This document shows, one piece after another, positions 1 through 7,643 of a DNA stretch of 39,705 bases. A program made the translations under genes and the position numbers. The notes below the pieces were generated by a model. It saw only the letters and a program-made list of their open reading frames with translations. It was not told where the DNA came from and ran no database searches. The stretch lies in the NCBI GenBank assembly GCA_016791475.1, contig JAEUWI010000065.1, positions 1 to 39,705 of the forward strand, written 5' to 3'. The stretch comes from Candidatus Hydrogenedentota bacterium. Its GTDB lineage: Bacteria > Hydrogenedentota > Hydrogenedentia > Hydrogenedentales > JAEUWI01. Numbering within the stretch: position 1 is the stretch's first letter; each line of letters opens with the position of its first letter.

Positions 1-24
1 CCTCCTTTCCGAGATCCACAGTAT

Positions 25-69
25 GGGGACATTTTCAAAGAGTTAGCAGGGGGACATTTTCAAAGAGTT
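25..69. repeat. 20-bp direct repeat, two copies, 25-bp period
   Basis: The 19-mer GGGACATTTTCAAAGAGTT occurs at 26-44 and again at 51-69, each copy preceded by one more G. It lies downstream of the last minus-strand gene and is AT-richer than its surroundings. Paired G-rich repeats of this kind are often found at ends of insertion sequences, but no transposase is visible here and the window edge cuts the context. The repeat is directly seen; the mobile-element origin is only a guess. Confidence 0.75.
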
Positions 70-119
70 TCGACACGCGAAGGCAACAGACGCGCCGGGA
101 CCCGCGGTCGACCAGGAGG

Positions 120-1112
120 TCACTCCCCGGTCTCCAACCGCGCCAGCACGTCCTTCGCCATCTGGGCCGGAACTTCGTAGGGACTTTCGGCCACGGCGTG
201 AAGCAGCGCCTTGCCTTTTGCGGGGTCGACATCACCGGCGCAATAGCCCTCGCCGAGGCGCACGTCGAGCTGCGCCACCGCCACCGGGTTGCTCAGGCGC
301 GACCGCACGTCTTCCAGCGCGCCGAGCCCTTCGACATTGGACATGGCCACCATGGTCTCCATGGCCGCCTGGGCCACGCTCCGACCGGGATAGCGCGCCA
401 TTACCTGCTCCAGCGCGGGCATGCCGCTCTCGCCCTGCTTCATCGCGGCGTCGATCTGGTAAAGCGGCTCAAAGTTCGCTTCGCGGGCCTCTTCGAGAAG
501 CTCGTGGCGCTCTTTTACAATTCCAGGGCTTTGTGTCCAGGCGCCCACATGTTGAATGCGTACTTTTTCGTAGGCCTCGTACGCGGCCTCGTAGCGGCGA
601 AAGGCGCTGAACTCCAGCTCCGCGACTTCCAATTGAAGCACCCCCGCGCGATCCGCGTCGCGCTCCGACGCCAACGCCTCATTCAACACCGCCATCGCTC
701 CCGTCGCGTTGTCGGCGGCAACGAGGCCCCGCGCTTCAGCCACCGTCGGGTCCATGGGGACCTGCATCGCAACCTCGCCCGTCGGCGCTTCCACATGACG
801 CCCCTGGGTCAGAATGAATACACAGGAAACGAGAATCGCGGCGGACAGTCCGAGAAGATAGCGCCTCCACCCCGAGAACCACGGTGTGGCGGGCGAACGG
901 CGCAGTTCTTCCCGAATCGCGGGAAGAAGATCGCCCTGGAAGATGGCGGGTTCGGCTGGCATCGCACCCACAAGCGCCCGCAACGAGGCCAGCTCCGCGC
1001 GACAAGAAGCACACGCCGCCAGATGGCTCTGGAGCGTATCGTTATCGGTAGCCTCCAGCGTCTCATAGAGCGACGCGGCAATGAGCCCTTCCATTTCCTC
1101 GCAATTCGTCAT
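120..1112 (-). CDS. zinc-finger (zf-HC2) anti-sigma factor with large periplasmic domain
   Basis: This 330-residue protein probably binds and silences the ECF sigma factor encoded just upstream. The N-terminus carries the anti-sigma zinc-binding pattern: Cys4, His30, Cys34 and Cys37. A single membrane segment lies at about 85-103, and the remaining ~225 residues are predicted outside the cytoplasm; they are mostly charged helical sequence, perhaps TPR-like, and I do not recognise a named domain. The ATG is preceded by CAGGAG at a good distance and lies 15 bp after the sigma stop codon, so the two are co-transcribed. The sensory domain is much longer than in the second anti-sigma of this window (2539-3012), so the two probably sense different signals. 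The signal is unknown. Confidence 0.88.
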   Translation of the reverse strand: MTNCEEMEGLIAASLYETLEATDNDTLQSHLAACASCRAELASLRALVGAMPAEPAIFQGDLLPAIREELRRSPATPWFSGWRRYLLGLSAAILVSCVFILTQGRHVEAPTGEVAMQVPMDPTVAEARGLVAADNATGAMAVLNEALASERDADRAGVLQLEVAELEFSAFRRYEAAYEAYEKVRIQHVGAWTQSPGIVKERHELLEEAREANFEPLYQIDAAMKQGESGMPALEQVMARYPGRSVAQAAMETMVAMSNVEGLGALEDVRSRLSNPVAVAQLDVRLGEGYCAGDVDPAKGKALLHAVAESPYEVPAQMAKDVLARLETGE

Positions 1113-1127
1113 GCACTAAAACTCCTG

Positions 1128-1703
1128 TCAGGACGCTTCGTAAAGGTCCCTCAATTCATTCTGCAACTTCTTGAGGGCGCGGAAGAGGTGAACCTTCACG
1201 CTGCCCACGGTACATTCCATGCTCTCGGCAATCTCGGACAACTGCATCCCCTGATAGTGGCGCAGCAGGAAGACCTCCCGCTGCGAACGCGACAGGACCG
1301 GCAGCGCCCGCTGGATCCGCGCCTCGATCTCCCGCGCATGAACGTCGGCCTCGGTCCGGGGCGTGGCCGGCTCCACCGCAGCCCCCTCGCTGGTGGGCAC
1401 AAAAGCCTCCTCCAGCGACTGCTCGGGGTAGCGCTTCTTCCGGCGGAGATGGTCGATGCCATGGTTCGTCGTCATCCGCAGGATCCACGGCAGAAAGCCG
1501 CCCGTGGGTTTCCAGGTGTCAATTTTCCGATAGACCTTGATGAAGACTTCCTGGCTCACGTCCAGGGCATCCTCCCGATTGCCCACGACGCGATACGCCA
1601 CGGCGTAGACGCGCCCCTGGTATCGGGACACGATCTCGTCAAACGCCGAATCATCCCCCGACTGGAGCGCCAGAGCCAACGCCTTATCATCTAAGGACTT
1701 CAA
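1128..1703 (-). CDS. ECF-type RNA polymerase sigma factor (RpoE-like)
   Basis: The 191-residue product has the two conserved sigma blocks. Region 2 covers about residues 10-90 (NREDALDVSQEVFIKVYR, then WILRMTTNHGIDHLRRKK); region 4 covers about 130-185 (LSRSQREVFLLRHYQGM, with the helix-turn-helix SEIAESMECTVGSVKVHLFRA). It should direct RNA polymerase to a specific promoter set and be held inactive by the membrane anti-sigma encoded 15 bp downstream. The start is a TTG at 1703-1701: AAGGA stands five bases upstream, and the nearby ATG (1708-1706) is out of frame and runs at once into a stop. A weak start codon for a regulator may keep its level low. The target genes cannot be named from the sequence. 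Confidence 0.93.
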   Translation of the reverse strand: MKSLDDKALALALQSGDDSAFDEIVSRYQGRVYAVAYRVVGNREDALDVSQEVFIKVYRKIDTWKPTGGFLPWILRMTTNHGIDHLRRKKRYPEQSLEEAFVPTSEGAAVEPATPRTEADVHAREIEARIQRALPVLSRSQREVFLLRHYQGMQLSEIAESMECTVGSVKVHLFRALKKLQNELRDLYEAS

Positions 1704-2051
1704 TCCATTCCTTCCACGTGAAATTCACTTGATTAACGCCGGATCGCGAAGAAAGGTTAACACGGGGCGACCGTAGCCGATTGACCGGAAATGTCGCAAA
1801 TGGAACCGGCCGCAAACCTTACTCGGGGCGGCTCCGAAGTGGGGAAATCCGGGGTGACGGGACTCGGACATCGGAAGGAATCCTGGGTCTTCAAAAGATG
1901 ATCGCCCACAGGTTTGGAGCGGATGTAAAGCACGGAGATCCCGCACCCCACGTCTCCATGGTACGCGATGGGGCACGGGGTGATTGTCGGGAATACCAGC
2001 CCGCCAGGGTTCAACAGACCCCAGGGTCGAGCCGGGCGCAGGCACATCGCT
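1704..2051. other. 348-bp intergenic region, no gene seen
   Basis: This gap separates the end of the sigma/anti-sigma/Spy-like operon (stop at 2052) from the start of the next sigma gene (1703), both on the minus strand. It must hold the terminator of the first and the promoter of the second. Open frames on either strand are short and compositionally unlike genes. I found no convincing -35/-10 pair, strong hairpin or RNA gene. Confidence 0.5.
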
Positions 2052-2546
2052 CTACTCGGGCTTTTTCCCCATTGGCATCATGCCGTGGTCCGGCTTGGGA
2101 CCCCGCTTCTCCAGATCCTCCACGATCTTCTTGTACTTCTCCTGCTGCTCGGGATTCAGAATCGCCATCGTATCGTCCACGGCCTTCTGGTGGCGGGCGC
2201 GCCGCTCGGCATACACCGCCTCGCGTTTCGCCTCCGAAGCGCGATAGATCGCGTCAAAAGTCGCTTTCTGCTCCTCCGTAAGAATCGCGCGCACCTCGCT
2301 GTTCCGCTGGTCGTACAGCTCCCGAACCTTTGCCCGGTCGTCGCCCATGGCCTCCTTCGACCAGATGGACTCCATCTGCGCCTTCTGCTCCGGGCTCAGT
2401 TGCAACTCGTGGCTCAACCAGGACCCCTTGTCCCGCGGGGGCGGCGGTTTCTCCCCCGCCAGGGTGTAGCCCGCCCAGCCCGTCGCTATGCCCGCCGCAT
2501 AGGCCAGACAAAGCGCCAGGCCCGCCAGAATCTTGAGCTTAGTCAT
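2052..2546 (-). CDS. Spy/CpxP-like periplasmic protein (LTXXQ-like)
   Basis: The 164-residue product begins with an export signal (MTKLKILAGLALCLAYAAG...). The rest is charged helical sequence with two LTXXQ-like blocks, LSPEQKAQMESIW near residue 50 and LTEEQKATFDAIY near 87, followed by LNPEQQEKYKKIVEDLEK near 130. This pattern is that of Spy/CpxP/zinc-resistance-associated proteins, periplasmic helical chaperones or metal/stress sensors. The chosen ATG overlaps the stop of the upstream anti-sigma gene by 8 bp (ATGACTAA); a longer reading in the same frame would add an implausible Arg-rich leader. As third gene of a sigma/anti-sigma operon it is a plausible sensor or effector of the same stress response. 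Confidence 0.85.
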   Translation of the reverse strand: MTKLKILAGLALCLAYAAGIATGWAGYTLAGEKPPPPRDKGSWLSHELQLSPEQKAQMESIWSKEAMGDDRAKVRELYDQRNSEVRAILTEEQKATFDAIYRASEAKREAVYAERRARHQKAVDDTMAILNPEQQEKYKKIVEDLEKRGPKPDHGMMPMGKKPE

Positions 2547-3012
2547 CGCCGTACTCCCGCGCGCCGCCAGCCTGAAGGTGAATCGCATACAACGTCGCCG
2601 CCTCGGGATCCGCAAACTCGTCATCCGCCGACGGAGCCCACACCACATTTTCCTCCCACTGCGCCATCACGCTGCCTCCACCGCCGACTTCCGACTCCGT
2701 ATACACCACCAGAAACAGCGAGGAAACAAAAAGGATGCTCGCCGCCGCCAGCAGGCCCAGCGCGATGCGGCGCGGGTTCTGCTCCCGCCGCTCCAGAGCC
2801 ACACGGGCAAAACGCGCGCGCAATTCCGGAGCGGGATGCTCATCATACGCCGTGCGCAGCAGGTGACCGATCCCGGCAAAGTCCCGCAGGGCCCCCTGGC
2901 ATTCCGCACAGCCATGGAGATGCTGCTCGAAGGCGGACGCCGCGGCGCCGTCCAATTCCCGATCATGGTAGCGCTGAACATTGTTCGATTTTATGTGGGG
3001 ACAATTACTCAT
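2539..3012 (-). CDS. zinc-finger (zf-HC2) anti-sigma factor
   Basis: A 157-residue membrane protein with the zf-HC2 pattern Cys4, His31, Cys35 and Cys38 (HLHGCAECQG), one transmembrane helix at about 82-104, and a short outer segment of ~50 residues. It should bind the ECF sigma encoded immediately upstream (3005-3583), whose stop it overlaps by 8 bp (ATGAGTAA), and it in turn overlaps the Spy-like gene by 8 bp. Such tight coupling suggests the three proteins are made in fixed ratio. The outer part is too short to be an elaborate sensor, so the neighbouring Spy-like protein may deliver the signal; that is inference from gene order. Confidence 0.9.
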   Translation of the reverse strand: MSNCPHIKSNNVQRYHDRELDGAAASAFEQHLHGCAECQGALRDFAGIGHLLRTAYDEHPAPELRARFARVALERREQNPRRIALGLLAAASILFVSSLFLVVYTESEVGGGGSVMAQWEENVVWAPSADDEFADPEAATLYAIHLQAGGAREYGDD

Positions 3013-3583
3013 GGCGAGACTCCACCGGCGCGCCCACAACCGCCGGATGCGATCGGGACCGTCCCGTTTGGTACTCTTGATAACGTTCTCTAAGCATATT
3101 CCGCGCGCGAAACAACCGCGATTCCACCGTGCCCCGGGGAATCGACAGCGCCTCCGCGATCTCGTCATAGGACATACCCTGCAGCTCCCGCAGCACCAGC
3201 ACCGTCCGGTGCTCCGCCGACAGACTATCCAGCATGGCATGCACATCCAGCCGCCGTTCATCACGGAGGCCCGTACCGACCGCCGCCGCGGTCTCATCCA
3301 GCGCTTCCGTAGCCCGAAGGCGGTGGTAGCGGCGATTTCGGCTCGCCTGGCGGATGAGGATGGCCCCAAGCCAGGTTCGCACGGACGAACGCCCTTCGAA
3401 GCGACCCACACCTTCCAGCGCGGCTACAAAAGTGTCCTGCATCAGGTCCTCCGCGTCGGATCGACGGTGGCCGAGGGACAGCGCCAGCCGGTACACGTCG
3501 CGCGCATACCGGGTAAAGAGGCTGCCGAAGGCGTCAACATTGCCCGCGGCGGCCTGCGCTGCCAATTCGTCATCGTCCAACAA
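3005..3583 (-). CDS. ECF-type RNA polymerase sigma factor
   Basis: 192 residues with sigma region 2 (about 12-85; SDAEDLMQDTFVAALEGVGRF, RTWLGAILIRQASRNRRY) and region 4 (about 120-170; LSAEHRTVLVLRELQGMSYDEIA, then the recognition helix IPRGTVESRLFRARNML). The start is the TTG at 3583-3581, with GAGGG about eight bases upstream; no ATG or GTG is available in frame before it. It lies 76 bp after the TolC-like gene on the same strand, with no clear promoter in the gap, so it may be transcribed with the efflux operon and possibly feed back on it. It differs clearly in sequence from the sigma factor at 1128-1703. Confidence 0.92.
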   Translation of the reverse strand: MLDDDELAAQAAAGNVDAFGSLFTRYARDVYRLALSLGHRRSDAEDLMQDTFVAALEGVGRFEGRSSVRTWLGAILIRQASRNRRYHRLRATEALDETAAAVGTGLRDERRLDVHAMLDSLSAEHRTVLVLRELQGMSYDEIAEALSIPRGTVESRLFRARNMLRERYQEYQTGRSRSHPAVVGAPVESRHE

Positions 3584-3659
3584 AGATTCGCCCTCGTGCG
3601 GCGTTCCGCGTCCGCGGAAGCCCGGCGTTTGCCCTGAACAGTAACATTCATGATTCCAA

Positions 3660-5636
3660 TCACGGCGTGGCCGCGCCCTCCTCCACCGGCGCGGAGCCAG
3701 CTTCGGCGGGTGCCGCTTCGGGCGTGGTCGGCGCGGCCTCGGGCGCGGCAGCGCCCTCCACCACGACCTCGGAACCCGGCCCGTCCTTCACTTCTTCCCA
3801 GTTGCCGTCTTCCTTAATATACAGGATACCCATATCCCGCCAGAATTCAAGGCGGGCGATGGTGTGGGCGATGAGCGCGCTGGTCAGGTCGTTCTGGGCG
3901 CTGGTCAGGTCGTTCTGAGCGTCCACCAGGTTGATGGCCGTGCCCTGGCCCAACTCCGCGAGCAGCTCCTGTTCGCGCACGCGCCGTTTACCCAATTCTA
4001 TACTTTTTTGCGCGATCTCAAACTCCAGCTTCGCCTGCTCCAACGTCCGTCGACCGGAACGCACATCCAGCTTGATGGTGTCCTCCGCCAGTGTGAAGGC
4101 CCGCACTGTCCGCTCCTGCGCAATCAGCGATTCCCGCAGGGCGTTGCGTTCCGCCTTGCGATCCAGCGGCAAATCCAGGTTCAAACCCGCCGACCAGTCC
4201 GCCGACCGAAAGTCCAGCCGCTGAAAGTTGTCCTGGCCGATGGAATCGACGTCCGCCGCGAGCACCAGGTCGAGTCCCGGCTTAAGGGCGTTTGCCGCGA
4301 CTTTGACCTTACGCGCGCTGTCTTCCACCTGGTCCCGGGAGTTCAGATAGTCGAGCCGGGAAACCAGCGCCACCTGGATGGCCTCGTCATCCGTGATCGC
4401 CGGATGGAGAATTCCGCGCTCACCCAGTTCATGAAGCTCGTTGTCGTCCAGCACCAGCTTCACGTCGGTGGGGAGTCCCAGATCGATCTTGAACTGATCC
4501 AGCGCCTGCTGGTAACTCTGCACCGAAGCCACCCAGCGGCCCCGGTTGTCCAGCGATGCCTCTTCAAGGCGGCCCAGGTTTTCCTGGGTGGATCGTCCCT
4601 CGCGCGCGAGCGCGCCTTCCCGTTTCACACTCACCAGGAAGCTCTGGTAACTCTGCCACGTATTCCGGGCAATATCCTTGCGCTGGAGCACGTTGTAATA
4701 ACTGTTCACGGTGCGGACGATGAAGTCTTTGCGGAATTGGGTGAAGTCCCGAATCGCATAAAGCACATCGCGCTCGGCCTGGGTCAGGCTCTCGGCCGCA
4801 ATATCGCGGCCCGCACCCTCCAGCAGCGGCTGGGTGAAGGAAGCGGCCAGCGTGGAGGCCGTTGCAGTGCCGGGGTCACCCGTGACAAAGCGAAGGAAGT
4901 TTGAAGTGAGTGTCAAGGCAAAAAGTCCGCCGCCCTTGAGCAACTGACTGACCCCGATTCGGGTCTGTCCCGAAACACTGCGCTCATGATCGATAATCGT
5001 CTGCGCTTCGTCGGCACCCGTTACCGCTCCCGCGCTTTCCACGAGATCGGCATACGCCGTAATCAAATCTGCAGGGGTACCGGTAAGGGCATCGATGGCG
5101 CTCGCGACACTCCGCGCATTGGCCACGTGCTCCGTGAGGTCCGAGGGCCCTGTACCCACCGTCGTGTCGCGCGCATAGTCCCCCGAGGCCGTGGCCGAGA
5201 AGCGCGGGCCGAACTGGTGCCGGTTCAGCGAGAGATCCAGGGCTGTGAGGTACAGCAATTCCTTCTCATTCTGGTAGGTGCGGCTGTTGCGCACCGCAAT
5301 CTCCAGCGCCTTCTCCAGCGGCAGCACGGGGTATCCCGTTTCCGGGGGCAACTCCGGCGGCCCCATCGGTCGGCCCGCATCCTCCAGAACCGGCAGGCCC
5401 GCCAGGGGCTCCCAGGCCTTGTCCGTATCAATGCTGAACTCGGGTTCCATATTGGGAACGCCCGCCGACTTCTGCCCGAGGATGCCGTAAGCTTCTTTGT
5501 CCGCCGCCTCCTTGTAGTGGCTGGTGGCGCAGCCGGCGTGGAGCATGCTGGAAACCATCAGCAGACAGACGGCGCGGGATAGGGTGGATCGCGTCAACTT
5601 CGAGGTCCTTTTCAAACTATCGAGAGATCTATTCAT
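3660..5636 (-). CDS. TolC-family outer-membrane efflux lipoprotein
   Basis: The 658-residue product is the outer-membrane channel of the tripartite pump encoded upstream. It starts with a lipoprotein signal ending in the lipobox LHAGC (Cys36). It contains the two related helical halves of the TolC/OEP family with long coiled-coil stretches, e.g. LSLNRHQFGPRFSATASGD near 130-150 and SAGLNLDLPLDRKAERNALR near 480-500, and a repeated DLTSAQNDLTSA motif near 590. The C-terminus is an Ala/Pro/Glu-rich tail, unusual for TolC. The ATG overlaps the stop of the permease gene by 8 bp (ATGAATAG); the in-frame extension to 5699 would run into the permease and hide the lipobox. Substrate unknown. Confidence 0.9.
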   Translation of the reverse strand: MNRSLDSLKRTSKLTRSTLSRAVCLLMVSSMLHAGCATSHYKEAADKEAYGILGQKSAGVPNMEPEFSIDTDKAWEPLAGLPVLEDAGRPMGPPELPPETGYPVLPLEKALEIAVRNSRTYQNEKELLYLTALDLSLNRHQFGPRFSATASGDYARDTTVGTGPSDLTEHVANARSVASAIDALTGTPADLITAYADLVESAGAVTGADEAQTIIDHERSVSGQTRIGVSQLLKGGGLFALTLTSNFLRFVTGDPGTATASTLAASFTQPLLEGAGRDIAAESLTQAERDVLYAIRDFTQFRKDFIVRTVNSYYNVLQRKDIARNTWQSYQSFLVSVKREGALAREGRSTQENLGRLEEASLDNRGRWVASVQSYQQALDQFKIDLGLPTDVKLVLDDNELHELGERGILHPAITDDEAIQVALVSRLDYLNSRDQVEDSARKVKVAANALKPGLDLVLAADVDSIGQDNFQRLDFRSADWSAGLNLDLPLDRKAERNALRESLIAQERTVRAFTLAEDTIKLDVRSGRRTLEQAKLEFEIAQKSIELGKRRVREQELLAELGQGTAINLVDAQNDLTSAQNDLTSALIAHTIARLEFWRDMGILYIKEDGNWEEVKDGPGSEVVVEGAAAPEAAPTTPEAAPAEAGSAPVEEGAATP

Positions 5637-6906
5637 GGCGGAGGGCCGATATGGGGTCAAGGTTGGCGGCGCGAATGGCCGGATAGAGGCCGAACACAAT
5701 GCCGATGGCCACGCTGATGCCGGCCGATAGCACCAGGCTGCTCATGGTTACAATCGTGGGCATGCCCGCGAAATAGGTCACGCCCCAGGGAATCAGAAAG
5801 CCGATGATAATTCCAATCAAGCCACCGGCTACGGACAACACGACCGTTTCGATGAGGAATTGCAGGATAATCTGGGCGCGCCGCGCGCCGATGGCCCGCC
5901 GCACGCCAATCTCCCGGGTGCGCTCCGTAACCGAAGCGAGCATGATATTCATAATGCCGATGCCGCCCACCAGCAGACTGATCGCGGCAATAGAACCGAG
6001 GACGATATTGAACGTGCGCTTGGTCGCTTCCGCCTGGCGAAGAAGCGTCAGCGGAACGCTCATCGTGAAGTCCTTCTTCGTGTGGAAGCGGGTCAGCATG
6101 GTCTCCAGCGCCTTGGCCGTGCCCTCCACCTCCTCGTTGGTCCGCACCGACACGATCATTTGATGGAGTTCGACGACTTCGCGCTGGAAACTGCCCGTGG
6201 ACATGACCGTCACCATGTCGCCGAATCGGCCTTTTGCGACCGAAATGGGGATGTAGGCGTCCACGTTTTCGTCCAGTGACTGGATGTCGCCCGAAGCGGC
6301 GCCTTCACTCTCCACGATGCCGATCACTTCGAAATACTCTCCGCCCAGCCGCAGCGACTGGCCGATCGTGTTCTTCGTGGCCAGCAGACGCCGCGCACCA
6401 TACTCGGTGAGCACCGCCACATTGGCGAAATCGTCATTATCACGCGCCGTCATGCTACGCCCCGCGAGCAGAGGACGCTGGACCAGGTCGAACCAGAGCG
6501 GCGACGTACCCACCAGGCGCAATTCGAGGGACTTGTCATTAAGTCGCCCTTCCTTGCGAAGTGATTTAACCGGCACCACGGCGGTGACCGCCTCAAAAGT
6601 CCGCTTCACGCGCTCCACATCGCTGTAGAGCAACCCGTAGATGCTGGCGCTGCGCGAGCTGCGGTTGTTCTGGCTGCTTTCCGCCTCTTCGATAGGCTTT
6701 ACCGAGTTCACGATGATGTTCGTGCTGCCCAGCTTCTTGATGTCGTCCAGCGCCTTGGCGGATGCGCCTTCACCGATGGATAACATGGCGATCACGCTCG
6801 CCACACCGAAGACCATGCCCAGCATGGTGAGGAAGGAGCGCAATTTGTGGAGCAGCAGGTTTTTTACGCCCAGCACGATGTTCTGATAGAGGTAAAGCTT
6901 GTTCAT
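5629..6906 (-). CDS. MacB-type ABC transporter permease
   Basis: A 425-residue inner-membrane subunit with MacB topology: an N-terminal transmembrane helix at about 22-42 (RSFLTMLGMVFGVASVIAML), a large periplasmic domain at about 50-290, and three C-terminal helices in the FtsX domain (about 300-415; SLLVGGIGIMNIMLASVTER, RTREIGVRRAIGAR). In E. coli MacB the ATPase is fused to this part; here it is a separate upstream gene that overlaps by 4 bp (ATGA). With the adaptor and TolC-like protein it should form a mechanotransmission-type exporter acting on periplasmic substrates such as lipoproteins, peptides or toxins. Substrate not predictable. Confidence 0.93.
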   Translation of the reverse strand: MNKLYLYQNIVLGVKNLLLHKLRSFLTMLGMVFGVASVIAMLSIGEGASAKALDDIKKLGSTNIIVNSVKPIEEAESSQNNRSSRSASIYGLLYSDVERVKRTFEAVTAVVPVKSLRKEGRLNDKSLELRLVGTSPLWFDLVQRPLLAGRSMTARDNDDFANVAVLTEYGARRLLATKNTIGQSLRLGGEYFEVIGIVESEGAASGDIQSLDENVDAYIPISVAKGRFGDMVTVMSTGSFQREVVELHQMIVSVRTNEEVEGTAKALETMLTRFHTKKDFTMSVPLTLLRQAEATKRTFNIVLGSIAAISLLVGGIGIMNIMLASVTERTREIGVRRAIGARRAQIILQFLIETVVLSVAGGLIGIIIGFLIPWGVTYFAGMPTIVTMSSLVLSAGISVAIGIVFGLYPAIRAANLDPISALRHE

Positions 6907-7643
6907 CGGCGGAGGGTCTTTACGTCTTCCACGTTGCCGTCTTTCATATGGACCACCACCTTGGCGTGGGCGGCGATATCCGGCTCGTGGGTCACCATGA
7001 TCAGTGTCTTCCCCGCCTCGTTCAGGTTCGTGAGAATTTCCATCACCTGCGCGCCCGTCTTCGAATCCAGGTTACCCGTGGGCTCGTCCGCCAGGATCAG
7101 CGAGGGGTTGTTTGCCAGCGCGCGGGCAATCGCCACGCGCTGCATCTGGCCACCGCTCAACTCGGTCGGTCGATGGTCCAGCCGCTCTTCCAGGCCCACT
7201 TCCTTCGCATAGTGCTCCGCGATCTCGGCACGCTCCAGCGGATCCTTCTGCTGATAGAAGAGGGGCAGGGCGATATTTTCCCGCACCGTGAGCTGCGGAA
7301 TCAGATTGAAACTCTGAAAGATGAACCCGATGTACTTCAGGCGCAGGTCGCTCAGCTCGTTGTCGTCCAGCGACCCCACGTTCCGGCCTTCGAGGGTATA
7401 GGTGCCGGTCGTGGGCCGATCCAGGCAGCCGATCAGGTTGAGCATGGTGCTCTTCCCGCTGCCGCTGGATCCCATGATCGCATAGAAACCACGACGGTCA
7501 AAGTGCAGATCGACGCCGTCCAGCGCCCTGACCACGTTGTTACCCATGACGTAGTGCTTGGTCACCCGATCGAGCGTGATGATCGCCTCGCCCGGCTCGG
7601 TCGCAACGGCCGCCTCCATCAAACTACTGGGATTGGCTGTCAC
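6903..7643 (-). CDS. MacB/LolD-type ABC transporter ATP-binding protein
   Basis: The 246-residue ATPase has all nucleotide-binding motifs: Walker A GSSGSGKS (58-65), Q-loop Gln110, signature LSGGQ (162-166), Walker B LILADE (182-187) and H-loop His219. It powers the permease encoded next, with which it overlaps by 4 bp. The start chosen is GTG at 7643-7641, because AGGAAAGGG lies six bases upstream; this puts a 20-bp overlap with the end of the adaptor gene. The alternative is the ATG at 7619, which has a poorer ribosome-binding site. The first ~20 residues precede the usual domain start. Confidence 0.95.
   Translation of the reverse strand: MTANPSSLMEAAVATEPGEAIITLDRVTKHYVMGNNVVRALDGVDLHFDRRGFYAIMGSSGSGKSTMLNLIGCLDRPTTGTYTLEGRNVGSLDDNELSDLRLKYIGFIFQSFNLIPQLTVRENIALPLFYQQKDPLERAEIAEHYAKEVGLEERLDHRPTELSGGQMQRVAIARALANNPSLILADEPTGNLDSKTGAQVMEILTNLNEAGKTLIMVTHEPDIAAHAKVVVHMKDGNVEDVKTLRR

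Noticed and set aside
198-1694. Plus-strand open frame of 498 codons
   Set aside because: Antisense to the sigma and anti-sigma genes, His/Arg-rich, no domain resemblance.
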